DNA of 61,951 bases from an uncultured bacterium (lineage in GTDB: Bacteria > Cyanobacteriota > Vampirovibrionia > Gastranaerophilales > Gastranaerophilaceae): positions 1 to 61,951 of the forward strand of contig CASFPS010000011.1 of NCBI GenBank assembly GCA_949296355.1, read 5' to 3'. Made by a program: the position numbers and the translations under genes. Shown here piece after piece: positions 24,934 through 34,147 of this stretch. The notes under the pieces were generated by a model. It saw only the letters and a program-made list of their open reading frames with translations. It was not told the DNA's origin and did no database searches. Position 1 is the first letter of the stretch; each line of letters opens with the position of its first letter.

Positions 24934-26883
24934 CTATTCGCCGCTGCAACCAAATGCAATGGTTACATGTTCTTTCGGATTGATGGCAGAAATTTTGTAT
25001 CCCTTAGCGTCAACTAAGTATCCGACTTCGTCGCCGGTTGCCTGTACTAAGCCTACAGTACCTGAAATTGCAGTTCTTGTAAGGTCAATAGGTGCTTTGA
25101 TTGTATCTTTAACAACATCTCCGACACTTCTTGCAGAAGCCATAAACTGACCCTGGAATGCTTCGCCGAGTGCAATACCTGTACCTGATGCAACATCTTC
25201 AAGTGCGTTACCGAGGTTAGATAACATACCACCGGTTGTACGACCTACAATACCTAACATCTGACCGCCCCATGTAAGAGGTGCTGTAACGATTCTTGAT
25301 ACAATGTTCGGAGTGTTAGATTTGTTGATTTCAGCGTTAAGAATTTGTCTAGGAAGTGTTGCTTTGCAGCCGCAATTTTCAATTTCCGTAAATGCAAGTT
25401 TTAATGCACCCTTCTGACATCCTGAAGGTCTTACGACTTCTACAACTTTACCGTAAACCTTTGAACCGCAAGGGAATAATTTACCGTTGATTGTAACATC
25501 TTCTAATGTCTTAGCTGCAAATCTCTGACCTACGTGAGAAGATTTTGCGCTGACCTGATCCTTGAATTCCAACTTAAGTGTAGGAATCTGAACAAGTTCT
25601 TCGTTTTCAATGAATGCTTTTTTGTCAACCGGACACATAGGGCAATCATTGTTTGCAGTTACAGGGTTCTTGTCAATACCTGCCGCAACACGGATATTTT
25701 GTAACATAGCTGCTATATCGGCACGTGAAGCATCTTTAAACGGAGCAATTGTGTTAGGGTTAGGCGAATTGTTTAAAGCGCCTTTATCTAACGCAATTGC
25801 TATAGGAATTTGCGCCCATTCAGGAACTGTATTTCCGTCGCAGTATTTAGACAGAACTTCCTGAGCTTTGCATTTGTCCATTGTCGGGCATTGAATACCT
25901 TTAGACAAAGCGCAAAGTGCTTCTACCCTTGTTACGTTGTGGTTTGGAAGGAATTTGCCGTCAGGATATCCTTTGAGCAAGTCCTGATGAACCGCAACTG
26001 TAATAGCGGAATTAGCCCAGTGGTTTGTCGGAACGTCTGAGAATAATTTTTCAGGAGCGCAAGAGTACATGTCTTTGTCAAAACCTTTGACTAACATTGT
26101 TGCAAACTCAGCACGTGAAATATTCTTAGACGGCTTAAACAATCTGTCCGGATAACCTACAACAACATCGTTTGTTGCAAGTTTATCGATTTCGCAAGAT
26201 GCCCAGTATCCGTCAGGAACATCAGGGAACATCTGCATGCCGGCAGCAGCACCAGTCATATTGCTGAAAGGCGAAAGGTCAAACGGTACTAATGTCTTTT
26301 TAACTGCCTGAATTGAGTTTGCCGTACCCATCTGGATAGGGCAGCCGTTACCGTCCATATTAGCTTCGTCTCTTACAATCGGCGCGCCTGTATGTCTCGG
26401 CATATCGTTAAGACAAGGAATATCAGTTGCCGCGCCTGTAATTGAGCCGTCTGAAGCTACAGTTGTACCCATTGTGCCTGCTGTAAGTTTGTTAATTTCT
26501 CTGTTTACCGAAAAGCCTTCTGCAGTGTAGATAGAATCTTTTTCTGTACCTACAAAGTTGTTGTAGCCGTAAACAGCGTTAGGATAAGAGTAAACCTGCT
26601 TCATATCAGCACGTGAAAGGTCTTTTGTTCCCGGGCATAATGCACACGAAGGAACAGGATCCGGTTCGCATTCCGGTGCTGCATTACAGCCGCAGTCAGG
26701 TGCCGGTGGTGTTTCACAAGGGCAGGCTGCTCCTGTAATCTCCGGAATGTCATCACAAGGACAAGCTCCCTGCGTTACTACAGGTCTCTCGTCGCACGGG
26801 CAGGCTGCCATTACCGTATTGAACGAACACGTTGCTATCCCGACGGCAATTGCAGCTGCCACAGTAAGTTTTCTAATCGTCAT
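24934..26883 (-). CDS. Secreted SLH-domain protein with Cys-rich N-terminus (SLH-1)
   Basis: The 649-aa protein begins with a signal peptide (residues 1-26, cleavage after VMA). A Cys/Pro-rich stretch follows (~27-85) with repeated CPCD/CPC units. Three SLH domains are visible (FPDVPDGYWASCEI.., FSDVPTNHWANSAI.., then a weaker VPEWAQIPIAIAL..). The C-terminal region (VGQRFAAKTLEDVTINGKLFP.. to the end) is shared with the SLH protein at 34148. SLH domains bind pyruvylated wall polymers; csaB for that modification is at 43457. AGGAGG lies 6 nt before the ATG at 26883. Five 53-bp hairpin repeats lie upstream. The mature N-terminus starts Ala-Cys, so lipidation cannot be excluded. Confidence 0.85.
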   Translation of the reverse strand: MTIRKLTVAAAIAVGIATCSFNTVMAACPCDERPVVTQGACPCDDIPEITGAACPCETPPAPDCGCNAAPECEPDPVPSCALCPGTKDLSRADMKQVYSYPNAVYGYNNFVGTEKDSIYTAEGFSVNREINKLTAGTMGTTVASDGSITGAATDIPCLNDMPRHTGAPIVRDEANMDGNGCPIQMGTANSIQAVKKTLVPFDLSPFSNMTGAAAGMQMFPDVPDGYWASCEIDKLATNDVVVGYPDRLFKPSKNISRAEFATMLVKGFDKDMYSCAPEKLFSDVPTNHWANSAITVAVHQDLLKGYPDGKFLPNHNVTRVEALCALSKGIQCPTMDKCKAQEVLSKYCDGNTVPEWAQIPIAIALDKGALNNSPNPNTIAPFKDASRADIAAMLQNIRVAAGIDKNPVTANNDCPMCPVDKKAFIENEELVQIPTLKLEFKDQVSAKSSHVGQRFAAKTLEDVTINGKLFPCGSKVYGKVVEVVRPSGCQKGALKLAFTEIENCGCKATLPRQILNAEINKSNTPNIVSRIVTAPLTWGGQMLGIVGRTTGGMLSNLGNALEDVASGTGIALGEAFQGQFMASARSVGDVVKDTIKAPIDLTRTAISGTVGLVQATGDEVGYLVDAKGYKISAINPKEHVTIAFGCSGE

Positions 26884-26938
26884 TTTAACCTCCTTTGGTA
26901 TTAGGTGGAGTAGATTTACGTTCATTCTGCAAACTTCA

Positions 26939-27193
26939 TTTACCCCTTTTTTTATTATGCGGAGCGGCTGGTTTTAACCCCTCCGAGATTGATTTACCCC
27001 TTTTATAATATGCGGAGTAGTTGGTATTTACCCCTCCGAGATTGATTTACCCCTTTTATAATATGCGGAGTAGTTGGTATTTACTCCTCCGGGATTCATT
27101 TACCCCCTTTTTATTATGCGGAGCGGCTGGTTTTAACCCCTCCGGGATACATTTACCCCTTTTTATGTAGAGAAGCTGGTATTAGCTTCTCCA
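26939..27193. repeat. Five tandem 53-bp hairpin units upstream of SLH-1
   Basis: Units start at about 26939, 26993, 27046, 27099 and 27152. Each begins TTTACCCC, has an AT-rich TTTTATAATATG segment, then an inverted repeat CGGAG..CTCCG enclosing ~17 nt. Pairs of units share variants (GCGGCTGG versus TAGTTGG); the last unit changes both arms together (GGAGA-type to GAGAAG..CTTCTC), keeping the stem. On the coding strand of SLH-1 each unit shows GGAGGGGTAAA. Confidence 0.85.
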
Positions 27194-27214
27194 AACTTTA
27201 TTTGCTTTAGTTTA

Positions 27215-27775
27215 GCAGTTTAGAAGTTGAGCAGTTGAGAAGAAGTTTTAATTAAGCTTTATTTACTTTGAATTTTAAAGAGCTTCTGTTCTTCTAAACT
27301 CCTAAACTTCTAAACTTTATTTCATTGACACCTAAATTATGTGGGGTTTCGCAAATTAAAACATTACCGAAAAAGAGAGTCCAGTCGGGTGATTAGTGGT
27401 TTCGTCTTTTAAAGCGCTGTCATTCTCGGGAGAGGGGTAAATGATTTTAGTCCTGAAGTCGGTGTAGGGTGGGAAAAGCGTGAGCGTTCCCACCGGAATA
27501 GAAAAAGTTTTTGTCAGGTATAACCTGACCTACAGTTCTTGTGGAGCAAGCTCCACACTACTGTCATTGCGAGGCGCGTGAGCGCCGTGGCAATCCATTT
27601 TTATTTAGTTATTGTCGGGCTAAAACCCGACCTATCTACTTTTCCGGTGGGAACGCTCACGCTTTTCCCACCCTACTACTTGTGGAGCAAGCTCCACACT
27701 ACTATTTTTATTTCCTCAGTCACCAACCCACCTTCTTGGTCACTTGATCACTGTTGAAAAACACCCGCCTGAACA
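27215..27775. repeat. Intergenic block of dispersed palindromic repeats
   Basis: No gene is supported. The block holds a TTTAGAAGTT inverted repeat (27222-27315), GGTGGGAA..TTCCCACC units (near 27468-27495 and 27645-27675), GTGGAGCAAGCTCCAC at 27541 and 27682, a TCATTGCGAGGCGCGTGAGCG unit (27563-27598) and CAGTCAC/GATCACT octamers (27717-27757). Confidence 0.8.
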
Positions 27776-29320
27776 CTACTCTCCCAAACTCTTAATAAAA
27801 TCCTCCGCCGAAAACTCTCTGCCGGTTAATTGTTTAATTAAATCGTATTCTTCAACCGAGGCTCCAACCTTGAAAATATTGTCATTCATAAATTCCGCAC
27901 TTCTAGAATTCTCCGTCAAATTTCCGAGTACGGATTTGAGGTAATTGTAAATCTGAACTTTCATCAGGTTTGCGCGGAAATAGTTCTGATAATATGCAGG
28001 ATGCGAAAGATAATGCGGAATTGTTGCCCACTCATTATCAGGCGTAACTCTTCGATTCAAATATTTTTCAGTTAATTTATTCCACAACTCTTTTGGATTC
28101 TGTTCAGGATTTGAATAGAATTGACGTTCAAAATCTATAATCAAAAGGCTTTTAGCGACAAACCCCGCTTCATCCTCAATATGCGTTGCTTTGAATTTCT
28201 CCAAGAGTTCTAAAGGTACAATACCGGCAAGAACATTTTCCGTTTTTATAATATCACCCATCATCATTGCAACAGCTTCCGTAACTGCAGGCGAAGAAGC
28301 TCGTTTGTCAAGAAATGTCAGAGAATTTGATATCCCTAAATCATAAACACAATGCCCCAGTTCATGATTTAATGTATCAAGGCTCGTAACATTGTTTGTT
28401 AAATTCGCAAGTATCCGTGAGTCCTTCCCTGCCTCGACTCCGAAGCAAAATCCGTGTGTATTTTTGTTCTTTCGCGGAAACAAATCCAGAGTAATTTTAC
28501 CAGCTTTCTCCAATTCTTCAATATCATATCCCATATCTTTGTACATTTTTTTAGAAATCGAAACAATATCATGCCTTTCAAGTATTGCATTTACCCCTTT
28601 TTCCGGATTTGTATCCAGTAAAAGCCCGTAGTGGTAACTTTCCAGAGAATCAATTTTGAAAAATTCTTTGAGTTCTTTTTGTTTCTTCTCCAGTATTGTT
28701 TTTATTTTATTGCCGGATTTTGAATAAGTTTCGTCAATCAATTTGTCCAGAAACTCTAAATCAACGTCATAATCTTTACCGAGTTTGTATTCAAAAAAGT
28801 TTTCATATCCTTTGTTTTTCGCAAAATTATTCCTCATTTTAACAAATTCAATCATCTCATCAGCGATTAAGTCACCGCCTTTAATTTTGGCATCATACGC
28901 TTTTTTTCTGACCTCCGGATTGGTTTCGCTCTGGAGGATTTTAAAAATCTCTGTCTTTGTAACTTCTCCGCCGTCAATTTTCGGAACATAAGAATTAAAC
29001 TTTTTAGCAATCTCGTTTTCCTTTTGTCTCAAAGCTTTCAACTCTTCTCCGGTATTCAATTCTTCGTCAAATTCTTTCAGCAAATCTTTAAGCTGTTTCT
29101 GCTCGTGTTTTGAAAGAGTGTTTTTATCAATTTCTTTAAACTTTTTGTACAAATCCCCGTTTCTGAAAAGTTTTGAATACTCTTCCTGAATTTCTTCATA
29201 CTTTTTCATATTTTCCGGAGTAGAATTTGTATAAAAATCCCAGCAAGACTTTTCAAGAGCAATTGAAACTCTCTCTAAATCTTTGCAAAACCCGTCTCTT
29301 AAACTGATAAATTCACTCAT
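27776..29320 (-). CDS. M3/M2-type zinc oligopeptidase
   Basis: The 514-aa protein is helical throughout with NHELGHCVYD at residues 318-327 (His319, Glu320, His323). Glu348 in SSPAVTEAVAMMMGD about 25 residues later fits the third zinc ligand of the M3/M2 clan (oligoendopeptidase F, angiotensin-converting-enzyme-like). No signal peptide is seen, so it probably degrades short peptides in the cytosol. It is shorter than typical PepF (~600 aa). AGAGGG precedes the ATG. The gene is single and its 3' end runs into repeats. Confidence 0.82.
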   Translation of the reverse strand: MSEFISLRDGFCKDLERVSIALEKSCWDFYTNSTPENMKKYEEIQEEYSKLFRNGDLYKKFKEIDKNTLSKHEQKQLKDLLKEFDEELNTGEELKALRQKENEIAKKFNSYVPKIDGGEVTKTEIFKILQSETNPEVRKKAYDAKIKGGDLIADEMIEFVKMRNNFAKNKGYENFFEYKLGKDYDVDLEFLDKLIDETYSKSGNKIKTILEKKQKELKEFFKIDSLESYHYGLLLDTNPEKGVNAILERHDIVSISKKMYKDMGYDIEELEKAGKITLDLFPRKNKNTHGFCFGVEAGKDSRILANLTNNVTSLDTLNHELGHCVYDLGISNSLTFLDKRASSPAVTEAVAMMMGDIIKTENVLAGIVPLELLEKFKATHIEDEAGFVAKSLLIIDFERQFYSNPEQNPKELWNKLTEKYLNRRVTPDNEWATIPHYLSHPAYYQNYFRANLMKVQIYNYLKSVLGNLTENSRSAEFMNDNIFKVGASVEEYDLIKQLTGREFSAEDFIKSLGE

Positions 29321-29402
29321 AATAATAATGCACCCTCTTAAGCTTAGACTTACAATTACTGTTTATTATAGAATTATCTGCTTTATGTTTCAAATATTTT
29401 TT

Positions 29403-29430
29403 TGCTTCACATCAAAAATTGATGTAAAAT
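29403..29430 (+). promoter_or_regulatory. Promoter giving a leaderless panE mRNA
   Basis: TTGCTT, a 17-bp spacer and TAAAAT end 6 nt before the ATG at 29437. Transcription would start at or beside the A of the start codon. No Shine-Dalgarno sequence is present between them. Confidence 0.6.
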
Positions 29431-29436
29431 ACTTTT

Positions 29437-30342
29437 ATGAAAAATGTTTTAATATGCGGTCTCGGCGCTGTAGGGCTTACGTACGCGGTCAAGTGGAAAA
29501 AGCATCCGGATAAGTGTAATCTGAAAATTCTTGTTGATAAAAAGCGGTTAGAAAGATACTCCGTCCAAAAGCCTGTATTTAACGGGGAAATATTGGAATT
29601 TGATTATATTTTGCCTGACCGGAGAGACTTTAGTGCAGATTTAATCATCATTGCCACAAAATTTCAGGGACTCGAATCTGCAATAGATAACATTAAAAAT
29701 TTTGTAACGCCTGATACAAGGATTATTTCTCTCCTGAACGGGGTTTCTTCAGAAGAAATAATCAGCCGAAGATATCCGGAAGCACGGGTTTTAAAATCCT
29801 ATTTTATCGGACACAGCGCGGTCAGAGACGGTAACAGTGTTACTCAGGACGGAGTCGGGGAAATTGTTCTGGAATATGATGAAGAAACAATCAGGTTTCT
29901 GGATGAGTGTGATATAAAATACTCAATTCCGGAGGATATTAATTATGCGCTCTGGCTTAAATTCACAATGAACATTTTTTCCAACCAGATATCTGCCATA
30001 CTCAATATGAATTTTGGAGAACTTAAACACAACAAGACTTTCAGAGAAACGGCAAAAAAAATCATCTCGGAAGTCAGAAGTATTGCAGAAAAAAAAGGGG
30101 TGAAGAATCTTGAAAACCTTGAATCCGACGCGTTTAAAGCACTGGATAGAATGTGTGACGAAGGTAAAACCTCTATGCATCAGGATATCCTTGCAGGACG
30201 CAAAACAGAAGTTGATATGTTTGCGGGAGAGATTATCAAACTCGGAAAAGAGTTCGGAATTCCTACACCTTACAATCAGACTCTGTACGATTTAATCAAA
30301 ATTAAGGAAGAAAACAATGAATACAGCTTTCATTCCTGTTAG
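29437..30342 (+). CDS. panE: 2-dehydropantoate 2-reductase-like protein
   Basis: Ketopantoate reductase reduces 2-dehydropantoate to pantoate with NADPH. The 301-aa protein has the Rossmann motif CGLGAVGLTYAVKW at its N-terminus, IIATKFQGLESAI (the family K-x-x-x motif region) and a C-terminal helical domain with LDRMCDEGKTSMHQDILAGRKTEVDMFAGEI. The SSMxxDxxxGRxTEID-type signature is well matched. It overlaps the neuA-like gene by 26 nt, so they form an operon with no obvious metabolic link; a role on another 2-keto acid is possible. Confidence 0.82.
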   Translation: MKNVLICGLGAVGLTYAVKWKKHPDKCNLKILVDKKRLERYSVQKPVFNGEILEFDYILPDRRDFSADLIIIATKFQGLESAIDNIKNFVTPDTRIISLLNGVSSEEIISRRYPEARVLKSYFIGHSAVRDGNSVTQDGVGEIVLEYDEETIRFLDECDIKYSIPEDINYALWLKFTMNIFSNQISAILNMNFGELKHNKTFRETAKKIISEVRSIAEKKGVKNLENLESDAFKALDRMCDEGKTSMHQDILAGRKTEVDMFAGEIIKLGKEFGIPTPYNQTLYDLIKIKEENNEYSFHSC

Positions 30343-30994
30343 AGGCGGGAGTAAATCAATTCCTCTTAAGAATATCAAAATTTTAAACAACAAACCGCTT
30401 GTATACTGGACAACAAAGGCTGCTAATAATGCGGAATGTATTGATAAAGTTATTGTAGCGACTGACAGCGCTGAGATTAAAAAAGTCGTTCAATCTTTTA
30501 GCTTCCCGAAAGTTGAAATATACGACAGGAACCCCCAAAACGCTTCCGATACCGCATCTACCGAAAGCGTTATGCTGGAATATCTGGAAAAAGCCCGTCT
30601 TAGGGGAGAAGATTTATTTTTTCTTATACAGGCAACCTCACCAATGCTTAAATCCGAAAATATTGACGGCATGTACAAAAGTTTTATTCAAAGCGGTGCA
30701 GATTCGATGTTTACCGGTGTTATAGAAAAGCAATTCCACTGGAGATATGAAGATTCAGAAATTGTACCGGTTAATTATGATTACCGGAATCGTCCGCGAA
30801 GACAGGATTTTGAAGGACTGATTGCTGAAAACGGAGCCTGTTATATAAATTCTGTTAAAAACATTTTGCGTGACAAATGCAGGCTTTCCGGCAAGATAAA
30901 AGCTTATGAGCTGCCTTCATACACTTCTTATGAAATAGATGAAGAATCCGACTGGGTTATTGTTGAAGAGCTGATGAAAAGATTTGAATCGTGA
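30317..30994 (+). CDS. neuA: Acylneuraminate cytidylyltransferase-like protein
   Basis: This 225-aa enzyme of the CMP-sugar synthetase family would activate a nonulosonic acid or related sugar with CTP. The N-terminal nucleotide motif FIPVRGGSKSIPLKNIK is intact, as are VATDS and LFFLIQATSPM (the QxTSP motif). Which sugar is used cannot be read; no sialic or legionaminic acid synthase lies nearby. GGAAG lies inside the end of panE. A strong terminator follows. Confidence 0.85.
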   Translation: MNTAFIPVRGGSKSIPLKNIKILNNKPLVYWTTKAANNAECIDKVIVATDSAEIKKVVQSFSFPKVEIYDRNPQNASDTASTESVMLEYLEKARLRGEDLFFLIQATSPMLKSENIDGMYKSFIQSGADSMFTGVIEKQFHWRYEDSEIVPVNYDYRNRPRRQDFEGLIAENGACYINSVKNILRDKCRLSGKIKAYELPSYTSYEIDEESDWVIVEELMKRFES

Positions 30995-31015
30995 ATTTAT
31001 GGCTTAAGCTAATAA

Positions 31016-31044
31016 AACGCCGCGGTATTTGATACCGCGGCGTT
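31016..31044. terminator. Hairpin terminator between neuA and kor ferredoxin genes
   Basis: A perfect 13-bp GC-rich stem AACGCCGCGGTAT / ATACCGCGGCGTT with a 3-nt loop lies between two converging genes. Confidence 0.85.
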
Positions 31045-31072
31045 AATATCTTGCTAAAAAAGTATTCTTCAA

Positions 31073-31342
31073 TTATTTTCTTACAATTCTTATTGCGCTG
31101 TCCGGACAGGTCATTTCACATTGACCGCACGCTATGCAGATTTCCGGATCCGGAGCAACTGCAGGTGTCTGGTACAAACCGACTTCTTTTGACCATTGAA
31201 GGCAGTTTTTGCCGGCTTTGTTCATCGGGCATTTAGCTATACAGAGCCCGCAGCCTTTACAAAGGTCTGTATATACATAATAATCAGCCTTGCCCTTGCC
31301 GACACCTTCTATTTTATATCCTTTGTATTGTTGTTCTGTCAT
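31073..31342 (-). CDS. Two-cluster [4Fe-4S] ferredoxin of the 2-oxoacid oxidoreductase
   Basis: The 89-aa protein has two full cluster motifs: CKGCGLCIAKCP (about residues 28-39) and CIACGQCEMTCP (~69-80). It resembles the delta/ferredoxin subunit of KorABCD or PorABCD enzymes. It lies ~140 bp after korC with a repeat between them, so it probably belongs to the same operon. It would accept electrons from the ThDP subunits. Confidence 0.88.
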   Translation of the reverse strand: MTEQQYKGYKIEGVGKGKADYYVYTDLCKGCGLCIAKCPMNKAGKNCLQWSKEVGLYQTPAVAPDPEICIACGQCEMTCPDSAIRIVRK

Positions 31343-31479
31343 TGTTTTATCCTTTCATTTGTTAGTGAATAGTGAGGAGTGAATAGTGAATAGAAATTTT
31401 ATCAATGTAGGTCGAGTGTACTAACCCGACAATAACTTTTAAAATTCCAGTCACCAGTCACTATTCACCAGTCACTAAT

Positions 31480-32043
31480 TTAAACTGCCGCTCTGTCTTT
31501 AACAAGCCCCATTCCCATTTCAAGAGCCTTGTAGTTCAACTCTCTTAATTCCGGTTTTGCGGCAAATTTTTTGCCAAGAGCCTGCTCCATTGCGTTTTTA
31601 ATATCACCCAATTCCAGCACGTGAGTCGCTTCAAGCAGCACGCCCAAAATTATGATATTGAAAACTCTTGCGCTTAACTGTTCGTTTGCAATCTTATTAG
31701 CGTCAACGCCTATTATTTCCTTGCATTTAATCTCAGGTTTTTTTGTGCAGACAGAAGTATCGTAAACAACAACAGAATTTTCATCAACATAAGTTGAACA
31801 TCTGTCAATGGCTCTGTCTGAGAGCATTATAATAATGTCGCCTTTGGCAAATCTCGGCTCTCCGATGGTTTCATCAGCAATCTGACAGAAAGCAATCGAA
31901 ACGCCGCCTCTTTGTTCAACACCGAAGTTCGGAATATACAGAACCTGTTTACCTGCTTCATATCCTGCTTCTACAAGTATTTTAGCAACAGATTGAACGC
32001 CCTGCCCGCCTTCTCCGGCTAATACTATTTTTGTTCTTGACAT
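31480..32043 (-). CDS. korC: 2-oxoacid:ferredoxin oxidoreductase, gamma subunit
   Basis: The 187-aa protein starts with AGEGGQGVQSVAKILVEAGYEAGKQV, the Rossmann-like coenzyme A-binding motif of gamma subunits, and has NFGVEQRGGVSIAFCQI next. It is 1 bp from korB. The complex oxidatively decarboxylates a 2-oxoacid (2-oxoglutarate, branched-chain or similar) to an acyl-CoA and reduces ferredoxin; the exact substrate is not clear from sequence. Confidence 0.92.
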   Translation of the reverse strand: MSRTKIVLAGEGGQGVQSVAKILVEAGYEAGKQVLYIPNFGVEQRGGVSIAFCQIADETIGEPRFAKGDIIIMLSDRAIDRCSTYVDENSVVVYDTSVCTKKPEIKCKEIIGVDANKIANEQLSARVFNIIILGVLLEATHVLELGDIKNAMEQALGKKFAAKPELRELNYKALEMGMGLVKDRAAV

Positions 32044-32044
32044 A

Positions 32045-32797
32045 TTACACCCCCTCCGGAACTAAGAATTCCTTAACTTCAAAAAATTCTTCCATCTGAG
32101 CAAGTCTGCCGAAAGTATCGACATTATTTGTTCTCCAGTTAAGAGGGCAGATTGAAAGAACTTCCACAAAAGAGAATCCGCCGTTTTCTACGTTCTTGAG
32201 CGCTTTGACAAAAGTTTGTTTCAATTTCATCATATTTGAAACAGAAGAGCGGGCAACGAAAGACTTTTGCGGGTCGGCAATCGCTGCAACCATCTCGGCA
32301 GCTTTTGCCGGCTTACCTGTTACAGAACAGTCTCTTCCGTAAGGCGTTGTCTCGGTTTTTTGCCCCGGCATTGTTGTAGGTGACATTTGACCGCCCGTCA
32401 TACCGTAGTTTGTATTGTTTACAACGATTATAAGCATTCTCTCACCTCTGACCGTTGCGTTAACAAGGTGCTGCGCGCCGATTGCAAGACCGCCGCCGTC
32501 ACCCATATAGGCAATACCGATTGCTTCAGGATTTGCTCTTGTAAACCCGTAAATAACAGGGGTTGTTCTTCCGTGGTGGGTCTGGACAGTGTCTAAATCC
32601 ATATAGTTCCATGCAAGCAAAGAACATCCTATATCACATCCGAAAACTGTTTTTTGTTTAATACCAAGTTCGTCCACTGCTTTAGCCAGTGCTTTTAAGG
32701 TTATACCGTGACCACAGCCCGGGCAAAACTTGCTTGCTCCGACTTCCGCATTCTGCGCATCAGGCAGATTAGGCGGCATTGTTAATATTTCTGACAT
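32045..32797 (-). CDS. korB: 2-oxoacid:ferredoxin oxidoreductase, beta (ThDP) subunit
   Basis: The 250-aa beta subunit has CPGCGHGITLKAL near the N-terminus and the ThDP motif GDGGGLAIGAQHLVNA followed by NNTNYGMTGGQMSPTT, typical of KorB. It is immediately followed by korC. A TTTAGAAG-type repeat separates it from korA. Confidence 0.94.
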   Translation of the reverse strand: MSEILTMPPNLPDAQNAEVGASKFCPGCGHGITLKALAKAVDELGIKQKTVFGCDIGCSLLAWNYMDLDTVQTHHGRTTPVIYGFTRANPEAIGIAYMGDGGGLAIGAQHLVNATVRGERMLIIVVNNTNYGMTGGQMSPTTMPGQKTETTPYGRDCSVTGKPAKAAEMVAAIADPQKSFVARSSVSNMMKLKQTFVKALKNVENGGFSFVEVLSICPLNWRTNNVDTFGRLAQMEEFFEVKEFLVPEGV

Positions 32798-32818
32798 TAT
32801 TTAATTCTCCTTTTTTTG

Positions 32819-32910
32819 AGTTTAGTAGTTGTAAAGAAGTTATAAAGATTTCTTTAGTGTTAGCAAATTTATTTTCTTCTAAACTTCTCAACTTCTAAAC
32901 TCCTAAACTA
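32819..32910. repeat. TTTAGAAGTTT inverted repeat inside the kor operon
   Basis: GAGTTTAGTAGTTG.. and CTTCTAAACTTCTCAAC.. arms enclose AT-rich DNA between korA and korB, related to the blocks at 3063-3148 and 27222-27315. Confidence 0.65.
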
Positions 32911-32912
32911 TC

Positions 32913-34010
32913 TCACACTGCTGCAGCCGCCATCGACTCGACTTTGTTTACGATATCGTCGCCGGTTACGCCGACACCCATTTTGAAGAGTGTTGAATAC
33001 GGTGTATTTAAGCCGTAGAGTTTTTCAAGAACCATTTGTGCAAGCTGCCCGTTTGCAGATTCCGTAAACAGAATCTGTTTGGCGCGGCTTACAGCTGCTC
33101 TTAACGGTTTTACAGCCAGCGGTCTGATTGTAATAGGTCTGAATAAGCCGGCTTTAATTCCTTTTTCTCTCAACTCATCAATAGCCGTTCTTGCAGAACG
33201 TGCAACAATACCGTGAGCAATTACAAGAATTTCCGCATCTTCTGCTTTGTATTCTTCCCATTCCTGAACTTCTTCGGACATTTTTTCATAATCCGCTTTG
33301 TATCCTTCAAGAACCCCCATCAACTCTTCTTCCATGTTGTAAGTGTTTCTTAAATGTGCGGATTTTCTGTCAACTCCGATTTGACCTTCCGCTAATAGGG
33401 CTTTCGTCGTCGGAACCATAGATATACCACGGCTTGCCGGATCATAAAGAACAACCGGTTCTCTCATCTTACCCTGATATCCGTCAGCAAGAACGTAAGT
33501 CGGGAATCTGTACTTCCAGGCGGTATTGAAGGCTTTAATCATATAATCATACAAGTCCTGATGACCGGCTGTAGAGTATACAATTCTAAATCCTTCGCCG
33601 TTTCCGCCAAAACAGGTAAGTCTTGTTTCCTGCTGGGCATAAATTACTGTTGCGGTAGACGGTCCGCCTCTTTGCATAACAGCACAAACGAACGGAATTC
33701 TCATCATCTCTGCCATTGACTGCGCATCCTGCATGATAACATTACCCGGACCTGCAGTTGCAGTAAAAGCTCTTTTGCCTGCCAAAATACCGCCGATTGT
33801 TGAAAATCCGGCGGAAATTTCATCTTCTGTCTGCAAAAATCCCGCACCGGTTTTCGGAAGCAATTTACACCATGTGTGCATAATTTCATTCTGCGGTGTA
33901 ATCGGATATCCGTACATAAACTCGGCTTCTGCGGAATTGGCAGCGTATGCAAGCACCTCATTTCCGGTGAGGAACATCTTTGTGTCCTCTTTGATAAGTT
34001 TGTTTACCAT
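32913..34010 (-). CDS. korA: 2-oxoacid:ferredoxin oxidoreductase, alpha subunit
   Basis: The 365-aa alpha subunit has MYGYPITPQNEIMH, DEISAGFSTIGGILAGKRAFTATAGPG, and a C-terminal transketolase-like domain (EILVIAHGIVARSARTAIDELREKGIKAGLFRPITIRPL). Two starts are possible (34010, or an ATG 11 codons on with its own AGAGG). It leads korABC-ferredoxin. Confidence 0.92.
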   Translation of the reverse strand: MVNKLIKEDTKMFLTGNEVLAYAANSAEAEFMYGYPITPQNEIMHTWCKLLPKTGAGFLQTEDEISAGFSTIGGILAGKRAFTATAGPGNVIMQDAQSMAEMMRIPFVCAVMQRGGPSTATVIYAQQETRLTCFGGNGEGFRIVYSTAGHQDLYDYMIKAFNTAWKYRFPTYVLADGYQGKMREPVVLYDPASRGISMVPTTKALLAEGQIGVDRKSAHLRNTYNMEEELMGVLEGYKADYEKMSEEVQEWEEYKAEDAEILVIAHGIVARSARTAIDELREKGIKAGLFRPITIRPLAVKPLRAAVSRAKQILFTESANGQLAQMVLEKLYGLNTPYSTLFKMGVGVTGDDIVNKVESMAAAAV

Positions 34011-34092
34011 ACTAATAACCTTCCATTATTAAAAATCTACAAGAATATTTTACTACAATTTTGAGTTTAAGAAAAGAATCATTATTCATAAA

Positions 34093-34128
34093 AAATATCC
34101 CTGCTAACCGGAGTCAACAGGGATATTT
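34093..34128. terminator. Hairpin upstream of korA, downstream of SLH-2
   Basis: An 11-bp stem AAATATCCCTG / CAGGGATATTT with a 14-nt loop lies 20 bp after the stop of the minus-strand SLH-2 gene and before the korA start. It most likely terminates SLH-2. Confidence 0.75.
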
Positions 34129-34147
34129 GAATATTATCTTCTAATTC

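Noticed and set aside
26939-27193. Possible CRISPR array upstream of SLH-1
   Set aside because: The 53-bp units are similar along their full length with no unique spacers, and no cas gene is nearby. Treated as tandem hairpin repeats.
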